64,000 bases of DNA from Tengunoibacter tsumagoiensis (GCF_003967535.1 NZ_BIFR01000002.1:806001-870000); one strand, 5' to 3'; shown: positions 27,401-35,828, numbered from the stretch's first letter. A program made the numbers and translations. The notes: generated from the letters alone by a model not told the origin.

Positions 27401-27804
27401 TTTAGAATTGCATCAGTTAATGCGGTAAGGTGGTCGAAATAGTGCGTGTCATTGATGAGCGCAAAACGTGCTTGTTCTAACTGGCTGTCCAGTGCAGGTC
27501 CAAATTGAGGATAACATTGGCGAATACAGGTAATAAAAAGTTCCACGAAGACCCATATATCATTGTCTGATTCACTAAGAAAGTACCAACCGCATTGTAA
27601 TTGTAGGTGATTGGCAAAATCAGCTAATAATGTAGTTTTACCATAACCGGCAGGGGCACAGAGAAGTATGAGCTTATAATTTGTCTGCGCAGAAGAAGAT
27701 GTTGGAACGACATTTTGCAAAGCCTGAATAATTGACGAGCGATGAAGCAATTTTGGAGTAAGCGGTGGCGGTGCTAGTTTTCGTTGTGTATATGATGTGA
27801 GCAT
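24496..27804 (-). CDS. STAND ATPase / TPR regulator with SARP-type effector domain
   Basis: This 1,102-residue protein is a large transcriptional regulator. Near the N-terminus, LLCAPAGYGKTTLL is the Walker A of a MalT-like STAND ATPase. The middle (about residues 380-830) is made of helical TPR-like repeats. The last 250 residues hold an OmpR-type winged helix (IHTFGEPAVLIDGSPV, then TFRSTVYHLRKIIG) followed by a bacterial transcriptional activation domain of TPR type. Proteins of this plan sense a ligand or protein through the TPR region and activate nearby secondary-metabolite genes. It converges on the ABC exporter gene with 74 bases between stops. The start at 27804 has an AAGGAAG site. 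Pathway control of the 1-24 kb cluster is inferred from proximity. Confidence 0.87.
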   Translation of the reverse strand: MLTSYTQRKLAPPPLTPKLLHRSSIIQALQNVVPTSSSAQTNYKLILLCAPAGYGKTTLLADFANHLQLQCGWYFLSESDNDIWVFVELFITCIRQCYPQFGPALDSQLEQARFALINDTHYFDHLTALTDAILNAIENDIPNHFLLFLCNYHIVNENEKIRLFMNHLLLNLPKHCTMIIETRAFPALDLTKLVVTGQVFGLGSNSLRFSTEEILALSQLQNSETLAEKELKQLIAPFNGWIAGILLGTRLGNIQFLSSQSFISTWGSPAISMDRQTLFAYLANEVFKQDLEAYAFLKDTSLLQEMTSDICDYLLDSTSSAKMLMYVEQQGLFVVRSEKEGQQFFICHPVLRELFYAELAQQQPDRKKHLHQRAAHFFFAQQNYEEAIHHALGAEDDENAAQIVQIAAQQALAQGYVETVIRWLHMFALPMLERSPVLLLLQAKIYFLNYDYLKARPLLDRACTLLKDKEVEGSTLSTTVLLAEVFIAQSTLLFRDGAYSKAQELCMQAIQLLPENEKDLYAQAYQRMGICSCLQGDYLTGIAQMQQALQLKGSQQVTIQLAHLHSGLANAYTVIGTLALADHHRSRAITLYDKLGDTRGRINNLIWITIAKRNRGDIENAIAMLLDIIASAQKEQFPSGEAYAKLSLSEAYQLQGAFEKALALSEEALILAQQIEDSYLENHLLCSLAMSYSFMGDTHTALLLIERVQIKTTSSSYETFYRELTRGTILLLQQQYEDAHSCFSNLESIVIQHNNRAHSLSAFIRLACCQVALGLYQQAYQTMQTVSKRAQQGDLEHIVKIEVQRFPLVRQALHYEPTTTILAESQLEEGPHIHAPGEVQPTYQQACISVHAPTLQIHTFGEPAVLIDGSPVTHWRMARSQELYFFLLDHDRAISKEHIIATLWPDEDDTIQQTFRSTVYHLRKIIGQECLVYIGNAYQLRLDAVYGNAFWYDVAVFRQYYTQAQQALAEDDDQTAYNYITQMLSCYKGDYLLPFYNNWCHVRRDELRRIYVNARKEIAFITWRDENFDESLHHWQQLLNIDDCSEEAHYGLMRCYQRLGKRELAIRQYQHCTEVLQRELSITPGPTLQKLYRRLIQTEEVY

Positions 27805-27839
27805 GTTTTAGCTTCCTTGACGATTTAACTAAATATTCC

Positions 27840-28320
27840 GCAACTACTCAGAATTTGCGCACGAAGAACACTTCTGGACCTGGACTGATGAGCTCAAAGA
27901 CCTGTTGTTTCAGATGAAAGAAGCCGTTGAGCAGGCCAAAAGCTAGGAGCAGTCGTCTCTTTCTCCCCCTCATCTTTGCGAGTTGGAAGCCCACTATCAA
28001 GCATAGCTGCGATAGGGAGAGGTATTCAACTGATCGACCTCTCGATGTCCACAGGCACTAAACGAGGACCCAAGAAACGGGGTGTCATCCGGTGCCTGCT
28101 GGATCGTCTGCGTTCGCACCAGGATGAGGTCCTGACCTTTTTTCATGATGGTACGGTTCTCTTTGACCACAATAAAGCAGAACGGGATATCCGCATGATG
28201 AAGGTTTAGCAAGAAGTCTCGGGCTGTTTGCTGTATTCGTAGATACCTTTCAACTATGCGGCAAACAAGGGCATACCCTTTGAGGTGATTCTTGTCGGTC
28301 ATGCTCTTTCCCCGCATTCG
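27840..28320 (+). pseudogene. IS66-family transposase remnant (C-terminal part)
   Basis: Translated segments in more than one frame match the C-terminal half of IS66 transposases. From about 27843, FWTWTDELKDLLFQMKEAVE ends at a TAG; at 28078-28209, CLLDRLRSHQDEVLTFFHD and DHNKAERDIRMMKV match the catalytic-end block of the family; and after another stop, QEVSGCLL continues the conserved sequence. At least four in-frame stops or frameshifts break it and the N-terminal part is absent. It lies just upstream of the regulator gene and marks the boundary between the biosynthetic cluster and the decayed zone. Confidence 0.82.
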
Positions 28321-28804
28321 GGCCCCTACCTGGGTAGTTACAATATTCCAGCATTATGCAGAATCTCGTACATAGAATCGCACTATTTTGTATAATGTCG
28401 AATTTTTCTATAAGTTCCGTCCAGGCAGAACTTATACTTAATTATAAGCAACATATGGTGTGAATGTCAAGATATTTTGATGTATTACTTTCAGCAGGCG
28501 TAATGTTTTTGATCAGCAACTTATTACGACTATACTACTTTTCATGATTTTTTGAACAGCTCTATTATAAGATTGACTTTTCAACAAGAATTTTATATGA
28601 TTGCTATTGTAGTGCAATTTTATTGTAATGGGCACTATACGTTTCATTGAATGATTTAAAAAATTGCAAAAAAAGATGAGGAGTGTATAAGCAGAAAAAC
28701 TGTTAGTATATGGTTTAACTATTTTGTGAGTGGTTGTGCTCTTCCATTTGTGTATGTTGAATTTTTCAGATATTTGTGGATTTTTTTTGTAAAAAAGGCG
28801 TAGC
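28321..28804. other. AT-rich gene-free stretch with a 9-bp hairpin
   Basis: No coding frame with support is present. The stretch is clearly AT-rich. A perfect inverted repeat lies at 28409-28436: TATAAGTTC and GAACTTATA around a ten-base loop. It may be a protein-binding site or the end of a lost mobile element next to the IS66 remnant. The promoter of the P-loop gene at 28805 should lie in the last 150 bases, but no single pair of promoter boxes stands out. Confidence 0.5.
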
Positions 28805-29428
28805 ATGAAAATCACTATTCTTGGTGGCTCTGGTAGTGGAAAAACAACATTAGCAACAGAAATCTCTGTTCTACTCAATATACCTCATTACGATCTTGAT
28901 CAGTTTGGCTTGAAGCATGTTGCTAATTTCCCGGCTTATATCGAGGACACTTTTGCTCTTTGTCTTAAGCCAGACTGGGTTGCGGAAGGCTGTTTTTTGC
29001 TCTGGACCGATCCTTTACTCTATGATTCCGATTATATCATTTTGTTGGAGATTCCCTGGTGGATAGCATCCTACCGTATTCTCTGGCGCCATTTTTCTAA
29101 AACGCTTCGCCGCTGCAATCCTTATCCCACTAGCAAGCTCTATAGATTTATGAATGATTGTCGCAGGCACTACCTCAACCGTGCAAGAGAGGTAGAACAA
29201 ATACAAATGCGCATGTATCTTGAAACCTATCCCGAGGTTATTCCTCCTTTTACTCCCAATCGTCTGCTAGAACATTGGGAAGAATACAAAGAGATTTGTT
29301 ACCCACCAACTGCTACATTTTTACGTCAATATCTTATAAGATACAGAGAAAAACTACTAATTGCTCGTAATGAATATGAAATTAGGAAAATTATTAATGT
29401 TATCGAAAAATTGCATAAAAAAAGTTAA
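28805..29428 (+). CDS. P-loop kinase-like protein (adenylate kinase/FlaR-like)
   Basis: This 207-residue protein opens with the P-loop ITILGGSGSGKTTLA (residues 3-17) and continues HYDLDQFG, the pattern of small P-loop kinases annotated as adenylate-kinase-like or DNA topology modulation (FlaR-like) proteins. It includes an EIPWWIASYRILWR segment and an arginine-rich middle that may form a lid. No signal or membrane segment is evident. It stands alone, convergent with the THUMP methyltransferase gene 38 bases away. The kinase fold is clear; the nucleotide or small-molecule substrate is not. Confidence 0.75.
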   Translation: MKITILGGSGSGKTTLATEISVLLNIPHYDLDQFGLKHVANFPAYIEDTFALCLKPDWVAEGCFLLWTDPLLYDSDYIILLEIPWWIASYRILWRHFSKTLRRCNPYPTSKLYRFMNDCRRHYLNRAREVEQIQMRMYLETYPEVIPPFTPNRLLEHWEEYKEICYPPTATFLRQYLIRYREKLLIARNEYEIRKIINVIEKLHKKS

Positions 29429-29466
29429 AAATATTTCATACTGAAATATGTGTTTACAGATTGAAG

Positions 29467-30588
29467 TTATTTCCTTTCTAAGCTATAAATACGTGGATGT
29501 AAACCTCCCTGATAAACTTTTAAGCATTCAACAAGCGTCCAACTATCGACAAAAGAAGGTAATATATTTTCAAATAATTGCACGTTATGCGTTATCAAAA
29601 CAAAGCGAGCTTTATAGGTTGCAATTCTAGCGACTTCGCGCAGCATATTAGGATATAAAGTACTGTTTTCTTCAATGCTGCCGACTAATTGTCCCCATGG
29701 CAGGTCAGCGCAAATCACATCAAATGAGTTCTCTTCAAAAGGGAGCTGACACACATCAAATCTCATCAAGGTTATTTCGTGTTCGAAACCACTTGCTGAG
29801 ATGTTTCTTTTTGCATTCAAAAGAGTATCTTTGTTGATATCTCCACCAACGATTGTTTGTACTTTCCCTCGTTGTAATCTTTCAATGAGAAGAGTGCCAG
29901 AACCGCACATAATGTTAAGGAAGCGATCATTAGCGTTTGGCTTTGTCATTTCTAACATAGCAGAGGCAATAGTTGCGTTAAGTGCTCCTTTCATATTGAA
30001 TACCCGCCAACCTCTTGTCGCAAGTGGCCGTGGAGAAATACGCGTAAATACTTCCCAACTATCCTTATAAAGGATAGAAGGTCGAATGCGTAAAAAGAGA
30101 TCTCCGTTGTTGGGATCGTAAGGGAGATGGATATCATCCTCAATGGCATCTTTTATTCGTGAAAATACAGAAGAATCCTTTCCGGGTGCGCTAATGCGAA
30201 AACTATCAAATGTTCCTTTCGGATACAAATTTAAAACCTCATAAATAGCATCTATCATTTTTTCTCTATTTTGCTGTCCTAGCAAAGCCTTTGGTCGCGG
30301 AATATGAAATTTGTTTAGCAAATATATAGCTACAATAGTTTTTACACTTAGCAAATCTTTTAAAGAACCTTTATATTCAAAATAGAGCATTTCAGCATCA
30401 TTTGAAGGAATGATGCTGATCCTATTTTTAAATTTTCTATATAGTTCGTCTATTGCTATGTCTTTTAGACCCACCAATATATCCGCACATAATGTATAAG
30501 TTTTTTTTTCAAGATGATTAGAACGACCTCCATTGATTTTTTTGCTATTCGGATCTTTTAACACATTTATGGATTTTTGTCTTTTCAT
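29467..30588 (-). CDS. THUMP-domain RNA guanine methyltransferase (Trm14/TrmN-like)
   Basis: This protein of 373 residues joins an N-terminal THUMP-type RNA-binding region (TYTLCADILVGLKDIAIDEL and following) to a C-terminal Rossmann methyltransferase. The motifs are NIMCGSGTLLIE (SAM loop), GGDINKDTLLNAKRN, and ADLPWG, which stands for the catalytic (N/D)PPY-like motif of N2-guanine methyltransferases. It should methylate a guanosine in tRNA or rRNA. The frame is open to a GTG at 30690, but that start has no ribosome site; the ATG at 30588, just before the conserved part, is preferred, with modest support. The N-terminal part is Lys/Asn-rich and less conserved. Confidence 0.75.
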   Translation of the reverse strand: MKRQKSINVLKDPNSKKINGGRSNHLEKKTYTLCADILVGLKDIAIDELYRKFKNRISIIPSNDAEMLYFEYKGSLKDLLSVKTIVAIYLLNKFHIPRPKALLGQQNREKMIDAIYEVLNLYPKGTFDSFRISAPGKDSSVFSRIKDAIEDDIHLPYDPNNGDLFLRIRPSILYKDSWEVFTRISPRPLATRGWRVFNMKGALNATIASAMLEMTKPNANDRFLNIMCGSGTLLIERLQRGKVQTIVGGDINKDTLLNAKRNISASGFEHEITLMRFDVCQLPFEENSFDVICADLPWGQLVGSIEENSTLYPNMLREVARIATYKARFVLITHNVQLFENILPSFVDSWTLVECLKVYQGGLHPRIYSLERK

Positions 30589-30909
30589 TTCACCCAAGTA
30601 AAAATTATTTTTTTGCACAACAATATCCTTTACATGTTGTAGAAAAAACTGAGTAATGCAAGCTTCTTTCAGTACCGAAGTTACCCGCACTAGTGAGAAA
30701 ATCTAAAACCTCAAAATACGATATCTCATATTGTACCGTATTGTCAATGTTTTCCATGACTAGTCCCACTAGCTGATTAAATTGCTTGATAAAATACACC
30801 AGGCAGTTGCTTGAAATTCACCCTTTATTCGAATATCTATCAGTCTTGGCAAAAGAGGGCGCTGATGTCGTTTCCATCTTATTCCAAGCCCACGCTTTTT
30901 GGTTCTTTC

Positions 30910-31545
30910 CTATCTATATGATAGGTTTAATTCTTGAAATAAGGTTTTAGGATCAGTGAATACAAAGGTTGGCGACAATTGCACAAGAATTTCGCGATTA
31001 CCTTCACCCCATAAAGCTGCCCCACTCTTCATGCCAGCAGCATGAGCTGCTTCAATATCGGTTAACTGATCACCAATATAAACACAATCATTGACATGAA
31101 TGTCTAAATGTTGCGCTGCATGTAAAAGAGGGAGGGGGTGAGGTTTATGCTCTTGACAATCTTCTGCTGAAATTATTGTTTGGAAGTAGGATTTAAGATC
31201 AGTATTAGCGAGTACTTTTTCAGCGAAAATTCTTAATTGTGAAGTAACTATTCCCATCTTCAGTCCTGCTGAAGACAACTCCTGTAGCATGTCGTGAATC
31301 TGATCGTAAGGCCTAATCTTTTCGAGGTGTTGCTCATAATAGTAAAAAATTGTCGTTAGTATCTCTGTCTCCTGGCCCGGAAAATTTGTAAGAAAAACAG
31401 AAATCGGTTTTCCTGCAATGTGCTGTATTTCTAGTGGAGACAAATCACGTTGTACAACTTGCCTAACGCCATAGTTATAAGATTCTTTTGCCAACCATTC
31501 GCTATTAATCAAAGTGCCATCTAAATCGAACAAAATAGCTTTCAT
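30910..31545 (-). CDS. HAD phosphatase (phosphoglycolate phosphatase-like)
   Basis: This 211-residue protein has all HAD motifs: ILFDLDGTLINS with Asp7 and Asp9, MGIVTSQ as motif II, the lysine in EHKPHPLPLL, and CVYIGDQLTDIEAAHAAG as motif IV. A four-helix cap of the beta-phosphoglucomutase/phosphoglycolate phosphatase type lies between motifs I and II. It should remove phosphate from a small metabolite. Unlike the HAD protein at 1942, the DxD pair is intact. AAGGAG before the start supports 31545. It stands alone between decayed stretches. Confidence 0.87.
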   Translation of the reverse strand: MKAILFDLDGTLINSEWLAKESYNYGVRQVVQRDLSPLEIQHIAGKPISVFLTNFPGQETEILTTIFYYYEQHLEKIRPYDQIHDMLQELSSAGLKMGIVTSQLRIFAEKVLANTDLKSYFQTIISAEDCQEHKPHPLPLLHAAQHLDIHVNDCVYIGDQLTDIEAAHAAGMKSGAALWGEGNREILVQLSPTFVFTDPKTLFQELNLSYR

Positions 31546-31966
31546 GTATTCTTTCTCCTTACCATATTGTTTAATACAAGCATCACTTGCAGCAAAATTA
31601 CATATGAAAGTAGATGATATGGTGATTGATATCGCTGCGTCTTTCCTCTGCTGAGATAATCATAGGAGGATTGGATAATGACCCAACTTCAGATGACCTA
31701 TATAATGTAGCAGAAGAGATTATTCTTTGTCTAGATATATAGGAACGATAGGATACGGCTCGGATTTTTACAGTGATATAGGTAGAAGAAAGAAAAGAGG
31801 TAACCTGCAACTGACCTTGACCCGGTTTCACTAAACCGGGCCAATGACACAGTGAGGTATTTTTATTGTGGTGAAGAAAAGTGTTAACTCCATTGAAGAA
31901 TGGAGTTAACTAGGTGTGAACCTCGTGACTACATGTCAGACGTTATGCTTTTTTTATCGAAAGCAA
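31546..31966. other. Gene-free stretch carrying two perfect hairpins
   Basis: No supported coding frame is present. Two clean stem-loops lie close together: CCCGGTTT/AAACCGGG at 31821-31840 with loop CACT, and GTTAACTCCATT/AATGGAGTTAAC at 31883-31910 with loop GAAG. A short T-rich run (TATTTTTATT, 31859-31868) lies between them, so the first could act as a + strand terminator. They sit 60-150 bases before the copied ACP leader at 31967. Whether the same hairpins precede the intact ACP gene cannot be seen because the window starts there. Confidence 0.6.
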
Positions 31967-32152
31967 GAGACCCCAAACACACTCAGCGAAGAGTATAAAG
32001 CACTTAGAAATTTGGAGGGATTATGGTGTTGAAGGAGATTTCGGTCCTGATACCACTCTCGTTGCGTTAAGTTTCGATTCTTTAAGTCCTCTGGAACTAG
32101 TAGTAACACTTAAAGATCACTTTCAGATGGCATTTAATGATGAAGATCTGAC
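31967..32152 (+). pseudogene. Decayed duplicate of the ACP gene and its leader
   Basis: This stretch matches positions 1-222 of the window over its whole length, including the non-coding leader (CACACTCAGCGAAG) and the ribosome site. Relative to the first copy it has one extra C, about a dozen substitutions, and a 37-base deletion between the near-repeats GATTATGG and GATTACGG (positions 52-59 and 89-96 of the intact copy). The deletion removes codons 2 to 14 and shifts the frame, and the match ends at GATCTGAC before the last third of the gene, so no ACP can be made. TTTCGATTCTTTAAG, encoding the attachment-site motif, is still readable. It lies upstream of a BtrH-like gene. Confidence 0.92.
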
Positions 32153-32173
32153 GTAGCTTCAATATGGAGCAAA

Positions 32174-32236
32174 ATGTACGATCGCAAATGGCATCTGTTG
32201 GTTGATACCCTTAGCTTGCGGCCAGGATTTATTTAG
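32174..32236 (+). pseudogene. Possible IS5-type transposase fragment
   Basis: A 20-codon frame gives DRKWHLLVDTLSLRPGF, close to the GRKRHLLVDTLGL motif around a catalytic Asp of IS5-type transposases. The frame is closed by a stop after LRPGFI and nothing recognisable lies on either side, so at most a fragment remains. The match is short and could be chance. The remaining bases up to 32388 hold the leader of the BtrH-like gene. Confidence 0.35.
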
Positions 32237-32388
32237 ATCTTCTTATTGCTGGACTACTTTCCGCTCTCATTCTGGCATACTCTTATACAATAAGGTAACA
32301 GCTGCTAAAGCGCCCTGTTTTTACAATAGTAAGATTCTTTTTTTAAAAGAACGAAATGAAACAAGAACATATGAAGGAAGGTGCCATT

Positions 32389-33966
32389 ATGCATATTGAT
32401 TTGAGAATATCAAATGCTCCCCAAATGATGTGTTTTGAAAAAGCTATTGCAACAGTAGCAACTTCTTTAGACCGAAGGTATGAAATGGCTTTTTCGAAGA
32501 CATTATTTTTAAGTTTCCAGATAAAAGATTACACTATGAATAGTACAGCTGATATGTTTTCTATTGGTGATTGGGAAATAATTCAGTTATTAAGTACTTT
32601 CCACAGTTTGAATTTTGTGAATAAAAGCACAATTGATATTGATGAGATAGAAAAGCTTTTAAGTGCTAATATTCCATCTGTGGTACAATTTAATAATGAA
32701 CTTTTAAAAGGGACGAATGATGCCGAAAAAAATTCTACCATTGGGCCTTATTTAGTTGTATCAGGTAAAGATGATAAGAATATTTACTATCACGATGTAC
32801 ATAGAGGATTAAATAATCATATTTGTTTTGAAGATTTTTTTAACGGAGCAACTTTCTTCCATATTCCTGAATTATCTCATACTATAAATACACAACTGGA
32901 TTGCTTAAACTTTTTAAGTGAATATTTGCATAGCATAAAACAGGCAAATTCTGAAGGAATGGATATATACGACCAGATTAAAAACTTTGCAAACTTTATT
33001 GAAAATGTTTTTGATCCAATGCAAGAATTTGGGGCGGAAAATTCATATAATGACTTTTTGTGGGTATTGATTTCAATAAGTAGAGGAAGAGGGTTATTTG
33101 CTCTCACTCTCAAATACTTAAGCGAAATTTGTAATATTCCTGAATTTTTATCTCTATCTTGTACGATGCAACAAATTTCATCAAATTGGGTCTCTATTAG
33201 AGGCCTGATACACACTTTTTCATGTTCTCATAATTTTAATCAATATAATAGAAAGCGAATTTCAAGAATGATAAAACAGTGTGCAGAGAATGAAAAGCTT
33301 CTCATTAATAAATTTTTAGAAGTGGCAACGGGTATAAAAAATGGTATAATTAATAATGCGGAAAATATTTTTTATGAATCTCGTCAAATTGTGCCAAATA
33401 CTTTTAATTACGTTAAAAAAATAAATATAAATAATTATTGTAATGAAAAGGGATTTGGGTCTCTTCATTCGATAAAACCAATCGGAATGTCAGGAATGGG
33501 TGAATTTTTTCTAATTGATAAGAATGCAGAAAAAATGGAATGGATTGTTGATAATATGGTATTTGATGTATGTAACATTGTTGGAGAGCAATATGATAAT
33601 ATTTCATGTAATAGACAGGTAATATCGATAGATAATGGTGATTATTCCACATTAATGCTTCTTGGTTGTTCCTTATTAGGTGATCTCTCTGATGTTTTAA
33701 ACGTAGAGTACATAGACGGATATATCGAGGAAGTAAGATTTGGTCTAACACAACTAAATCAAAGGATACCTGTTTTTGGTGAAAGAATTGCATGGGAGGG
33801 AAAAAGAGCCTCTCTTCCAAGCTGGTCTGATGCTATTACCTCTACAGATGAACCATCGTGTTTATTTGCCAAAGAACTATTATTAAAGCATAAAAGCAAA
33901 ATAAAAAGTATTATTTTACCTAATTGTCCTGAAATACATATATTTGCTCTTTCATTGGGTCGTTAG
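32389..33966 (+). CDS. BtrH-like (papain/C39-like fold) protein with a C-terminal extra domain
   Basis: This 525-residue protein resembles BtrH N-terminal domain proteins. In butirosin synthesis BtrH moves an acyl group from the carrier BtrI to the aminoglycoside. Cys15 in QMMCFEKAIAT is the candidate nucleophile. GPYLVVSGKDDKNIYYHDV matches the strand where a catalytic His usually precedes VVxGxDD, but Pro-Tyr stands there, so activity is uncertain. The last 150 residues, ending KSIILPNCPEIHIFAL, look like a beta-sandwich, perhaps sugar-binding. An inner ATG at 32389 follows AAGGAAGGTG and is preferred over 32356. The gene is strongly AT-rich compared with its surroundings and lies just after a broken ACP gene. 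Confidence 0.6.
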   Translation: MHIDLRISNAPQMMCFEKAIATVATSLDRRYEMAFSKTLFLSFQIKDYTMNSTADMFSIGDWEIIQLLSTFHSLNFVNKSTIDIDEIEKLLSANIPSVVQFNNELLKGTNDAEKNSTIGPYLVVSGKDDKNIYYHDVHRGLNNHICFEDFFNGATFFHIPELSHTINTQLDCLNFLSEYLHSIKQANSEGMDIYDQIKNFANFIENVFDPMQEFGAENSYNDFLWVLISISRGRGLFALTLKYLSEICNIPEFLSLSCTMQQISSNWVSIRGLIHTFSCSHNFNQYNRKRISRMIKQCAENEKLLINKFLEVATGIKNGIINNAENIFYESRQIVPNTFNYVKKININNYCNEKGFGSLHSIKPIGMSGMGEFFLIDKNAEKMEWIVDNMVFDVCNIVGEQYDNISCNRQVISIDNGDYSTLMLLGCSLLGDLSDVLNVEYIDGYIEEVRFGLTQLNQRIPVFGERIAWEGKRASLPSWSDAITSTDEPSCLFAKELLLKHKSKIKSIILPNCPEIHIFALSLGR

Positions 33967-34142
33967 AGGACAACTATGCACACAACTTCTGAAATCTTGT
34001 CACCACAGCGGTCCAGGCCGTATTTGCAGCCCTTTTTATAATGGAGAATGAGCAGTGGCAGGATAGAACCACGAAAGCGCCGCCATCGCCGTTGATGTAA
34101 GAGTGTGTTCGTCGGTGCCACCCGACCAGATGTAATGTTCAT
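33963..34142 (-). pseudogene. Truncated second permease of a sugar ABC transporter
   Basis: The start overlaps the stop of the preceding permease as ATGA, the usual junction in MalF/MalG-type operons. The first 33 codons, with an arginine-rich QRRWRRFRG before LPLLI, look like the cytoplasmic N-terminus and beginning of the first helix of a MalG-type permease. The homology then stops, and the frame runs into unrelated sequence and ends within the stop of the BtrH-like gene. It is the downstream broken edge of the transporter fragment. Confidence 0.6.
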
Positions 34143-34951
34143 GCAATCACCTCTCTTCGTCGCAGTAAGACCAGCGCGATCACTGAGATCACCAGGATCA
34201 GTAAGAACGAGAAGAGCCCGGTCGCCGAGGCATAGCCGAAATTGAAGAGGGTAAAGGCCTGCTGATACACGTCGATCAAGATCGTTTGTGTGGCATAGGC
34301 CGGTCCTCCATTGGTCATAATAAAGATGATATCGAAGACTTTGAGAGAGCCAATGATGCCCAGGACCAGGTTGATGGTAAAGGCTGGAGCGATCAGGGGC
34401 AGCAAGATCTGACGTACGCGTTGCAGATAGGAGGCACCGTCTACCCGTGCCGACTCTAACAATTCCGGAGGAACCGATTGAATCCCCGCCACATACACGA
34501 CCATGCTGAAGGCCACCGATTGCCAGAGAGCTGCCACAATAATACTACCCAAAGCGGTATGGGGATCACCTAACCAATCGTGCGTCCATGCCTGCAAGTG
34601 TACGGCTGTGAGCATGGTATTGAGCAAACCACCATTGGGCGCGTAGATGTAATCCCACACATAGCCAACCGTGATCCCGCTGATCAGACCAGGGATCAGA
34701 AAAATGGTGCGCAACACCCCCACGCCAGGCAAGCTTCCAACGGTGTCCAGGCAGAGCGCCAACAACAGAGCCAGACCATTTTGCAAAAGCACCGCGACCA
34801 CGGCATAGATACAGGTTGTGCGCAGTGACGCCCAGAACTGGGTATCGTGCCACAGTTGCTGAAAGTTGGCCATCCCCACAAACGCCGGTGAGGGATCGAG
34901 CGCATTCCAATTGGTCAGGCTGTAGTAAAAGCCGCTGATGGACGAGAGCAG
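34139..34951 (-). pseudogene. Sugar ABC transporter permease (MalF-type), N-terminus lost
   Basis: The frame encodes most of a MalF/UgpA-type permease. It has several membrane helices, the cytoplasmic EAA-loop region ESARVDGASYLQRVRQILLP, and the family ending after IMTNGGPAYATQTILIDVYQ. It is readable from 34951 (GFYYSLTNWNALDPSPAFVG before the first internal start), but a TGA lies directly upstream at 34952-34954 and there is no ATG, so the first cytoplasmic tail and part of helix 1 are missing. No substrate-binding protein, ATPase or promoter accompanies it, and the second permease is also cut off. A GTG at 34879 could give a 246-residue product, unlikely to work. Confidence 0.8.
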
Positions 34952-35158
34952 TCAGGGTCTTATGTTGCCTTACGATGGGCTCTGCCCGCAACTTTTTTTC
35001 GTGATCTGGTGCACATATCTCAACAATGCCATTCCAACCACATTTCCGCTTTTGAAGCCTTAAGAAAGAAGAGCTATTAAGGCCCTGGAACACGAGTTCT
35101 CAGCAGAGCTCCACTCGGTATGTAACCGTAGTGCTTCAAAAGTAAGGAGTAAGGACTA

Positions 35159-35680
35159 ATGCCGGAACAGACATATCCACTGATCACGTTCTACAAAGGC
35201 TGGGAGAATTACCAGCGACGACTGGTTGAAATGATTGCGCCGCTTTCATCCGAACAATTGGCATTGCCTGCCTCATCACATACATGGACGCTTGGAATGC
35301 TGGCTCAGCATATCATAGCCAACCGGGTCTGGTGGTATCAGGTATGGATGGGCGAGGGAGATCCTTCTCTTGCCCATATTGCGCACTGGGACCCTGCAGA
35401 TATCGCGTGGCAGCCTGTAGTTGACACGGCCACCCTGGTTTCCGGGCTTGAGTCCACCTGGGAGATGGTTGCCAGTGCCCTCGCTCGCTGGACTGCTGCT
35501 GACCTTGAGCATGTCTTCCAGCCTCCATCGGCATTGAGAGAAGACGAGCGAGAAAAATTTCCTCCATTCTCACGGCGGTGGATCATCTGGCACGTTCTCG
35601 AACACGAGATTCACCATGGGGGTGAGCTTTCCTTAGTGCTTGGTGGGCATGGTCTCCTGGGGATCTATGGCGACATGTAA
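35159..35680 (+). CDS. DinB-family protein
   Basis: This 173-residue protein has the four-helix DinB fold pattern. Three metal-binding His are expected; LAQHIIANRVWW in the first third and WHVLEHEIHHGGELSLVLG near the C-terminus provide them. DinB/YfiT-like proteins include divalent-metal-dependent thiol-S-transferases (bacillithiol or mycothiol) and proteins of unknown role. AAGGAGTAAGGACTA directly before the ATG gives a clear start. The gene stands alone; the next gene converges on it with a terminator between. The specific reaction is not predictable. Confidence 0.83.
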   Translation: MPEQTYPLITFYKGWENYQRRLVEMIAPLSSEQLALPASSHTWTLGMLAQHIIANRVWWYQVWMGEGDPSLAHIAHWDPADIAWQPVVDTATLVSGLESTWEMVASALARWTAADLEHVFQPPSALREDEREKFPPFSRRWIIWHVLEHEIHHGGELSLVLGGHGLLGIYGDM

Positions 35681-35770
35681 TGACAAGATCCGGAACACGT
35701 TGAATGAGTTGGTTTGCATAATGTTTCCCGGGGTAGAGCGCACTCTGGCAAATACCCTGTCCAAACCCTC

Positions 35771-35821
35771 TTAAACACAGAGCACCCGTCTCAACCTGTG
35801 AGGCGGGTGTTCTGTGTTTAA
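35771..35821 (-). terminator. Intrinsic terminator of the helicase gene
   Basis: A long inverted repeat, TTAAACACAGAGCACCCGTC against GCGGGTGTTCTGTGTTTAA, lies eight bases downstream of the helicase stop. About 18 pairs form with one mismatch and one G-U, and a loop near CAACCTGT. The minus-strand reading ends in GTTTAAGAG, giving a short U-run. The symmetry means it could also end + strand transcription from the DinB gene. Confidence 0.82.
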
Positions 35822-35828
35822 GAGAGTG

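Noticed and set aside
30605..30799. Upstream extension or separate frame before the THUMP methyltransferase
   Set aside because: No ribosome site at the GTG at 30690 or at this frame's start, and no homology before 30588.
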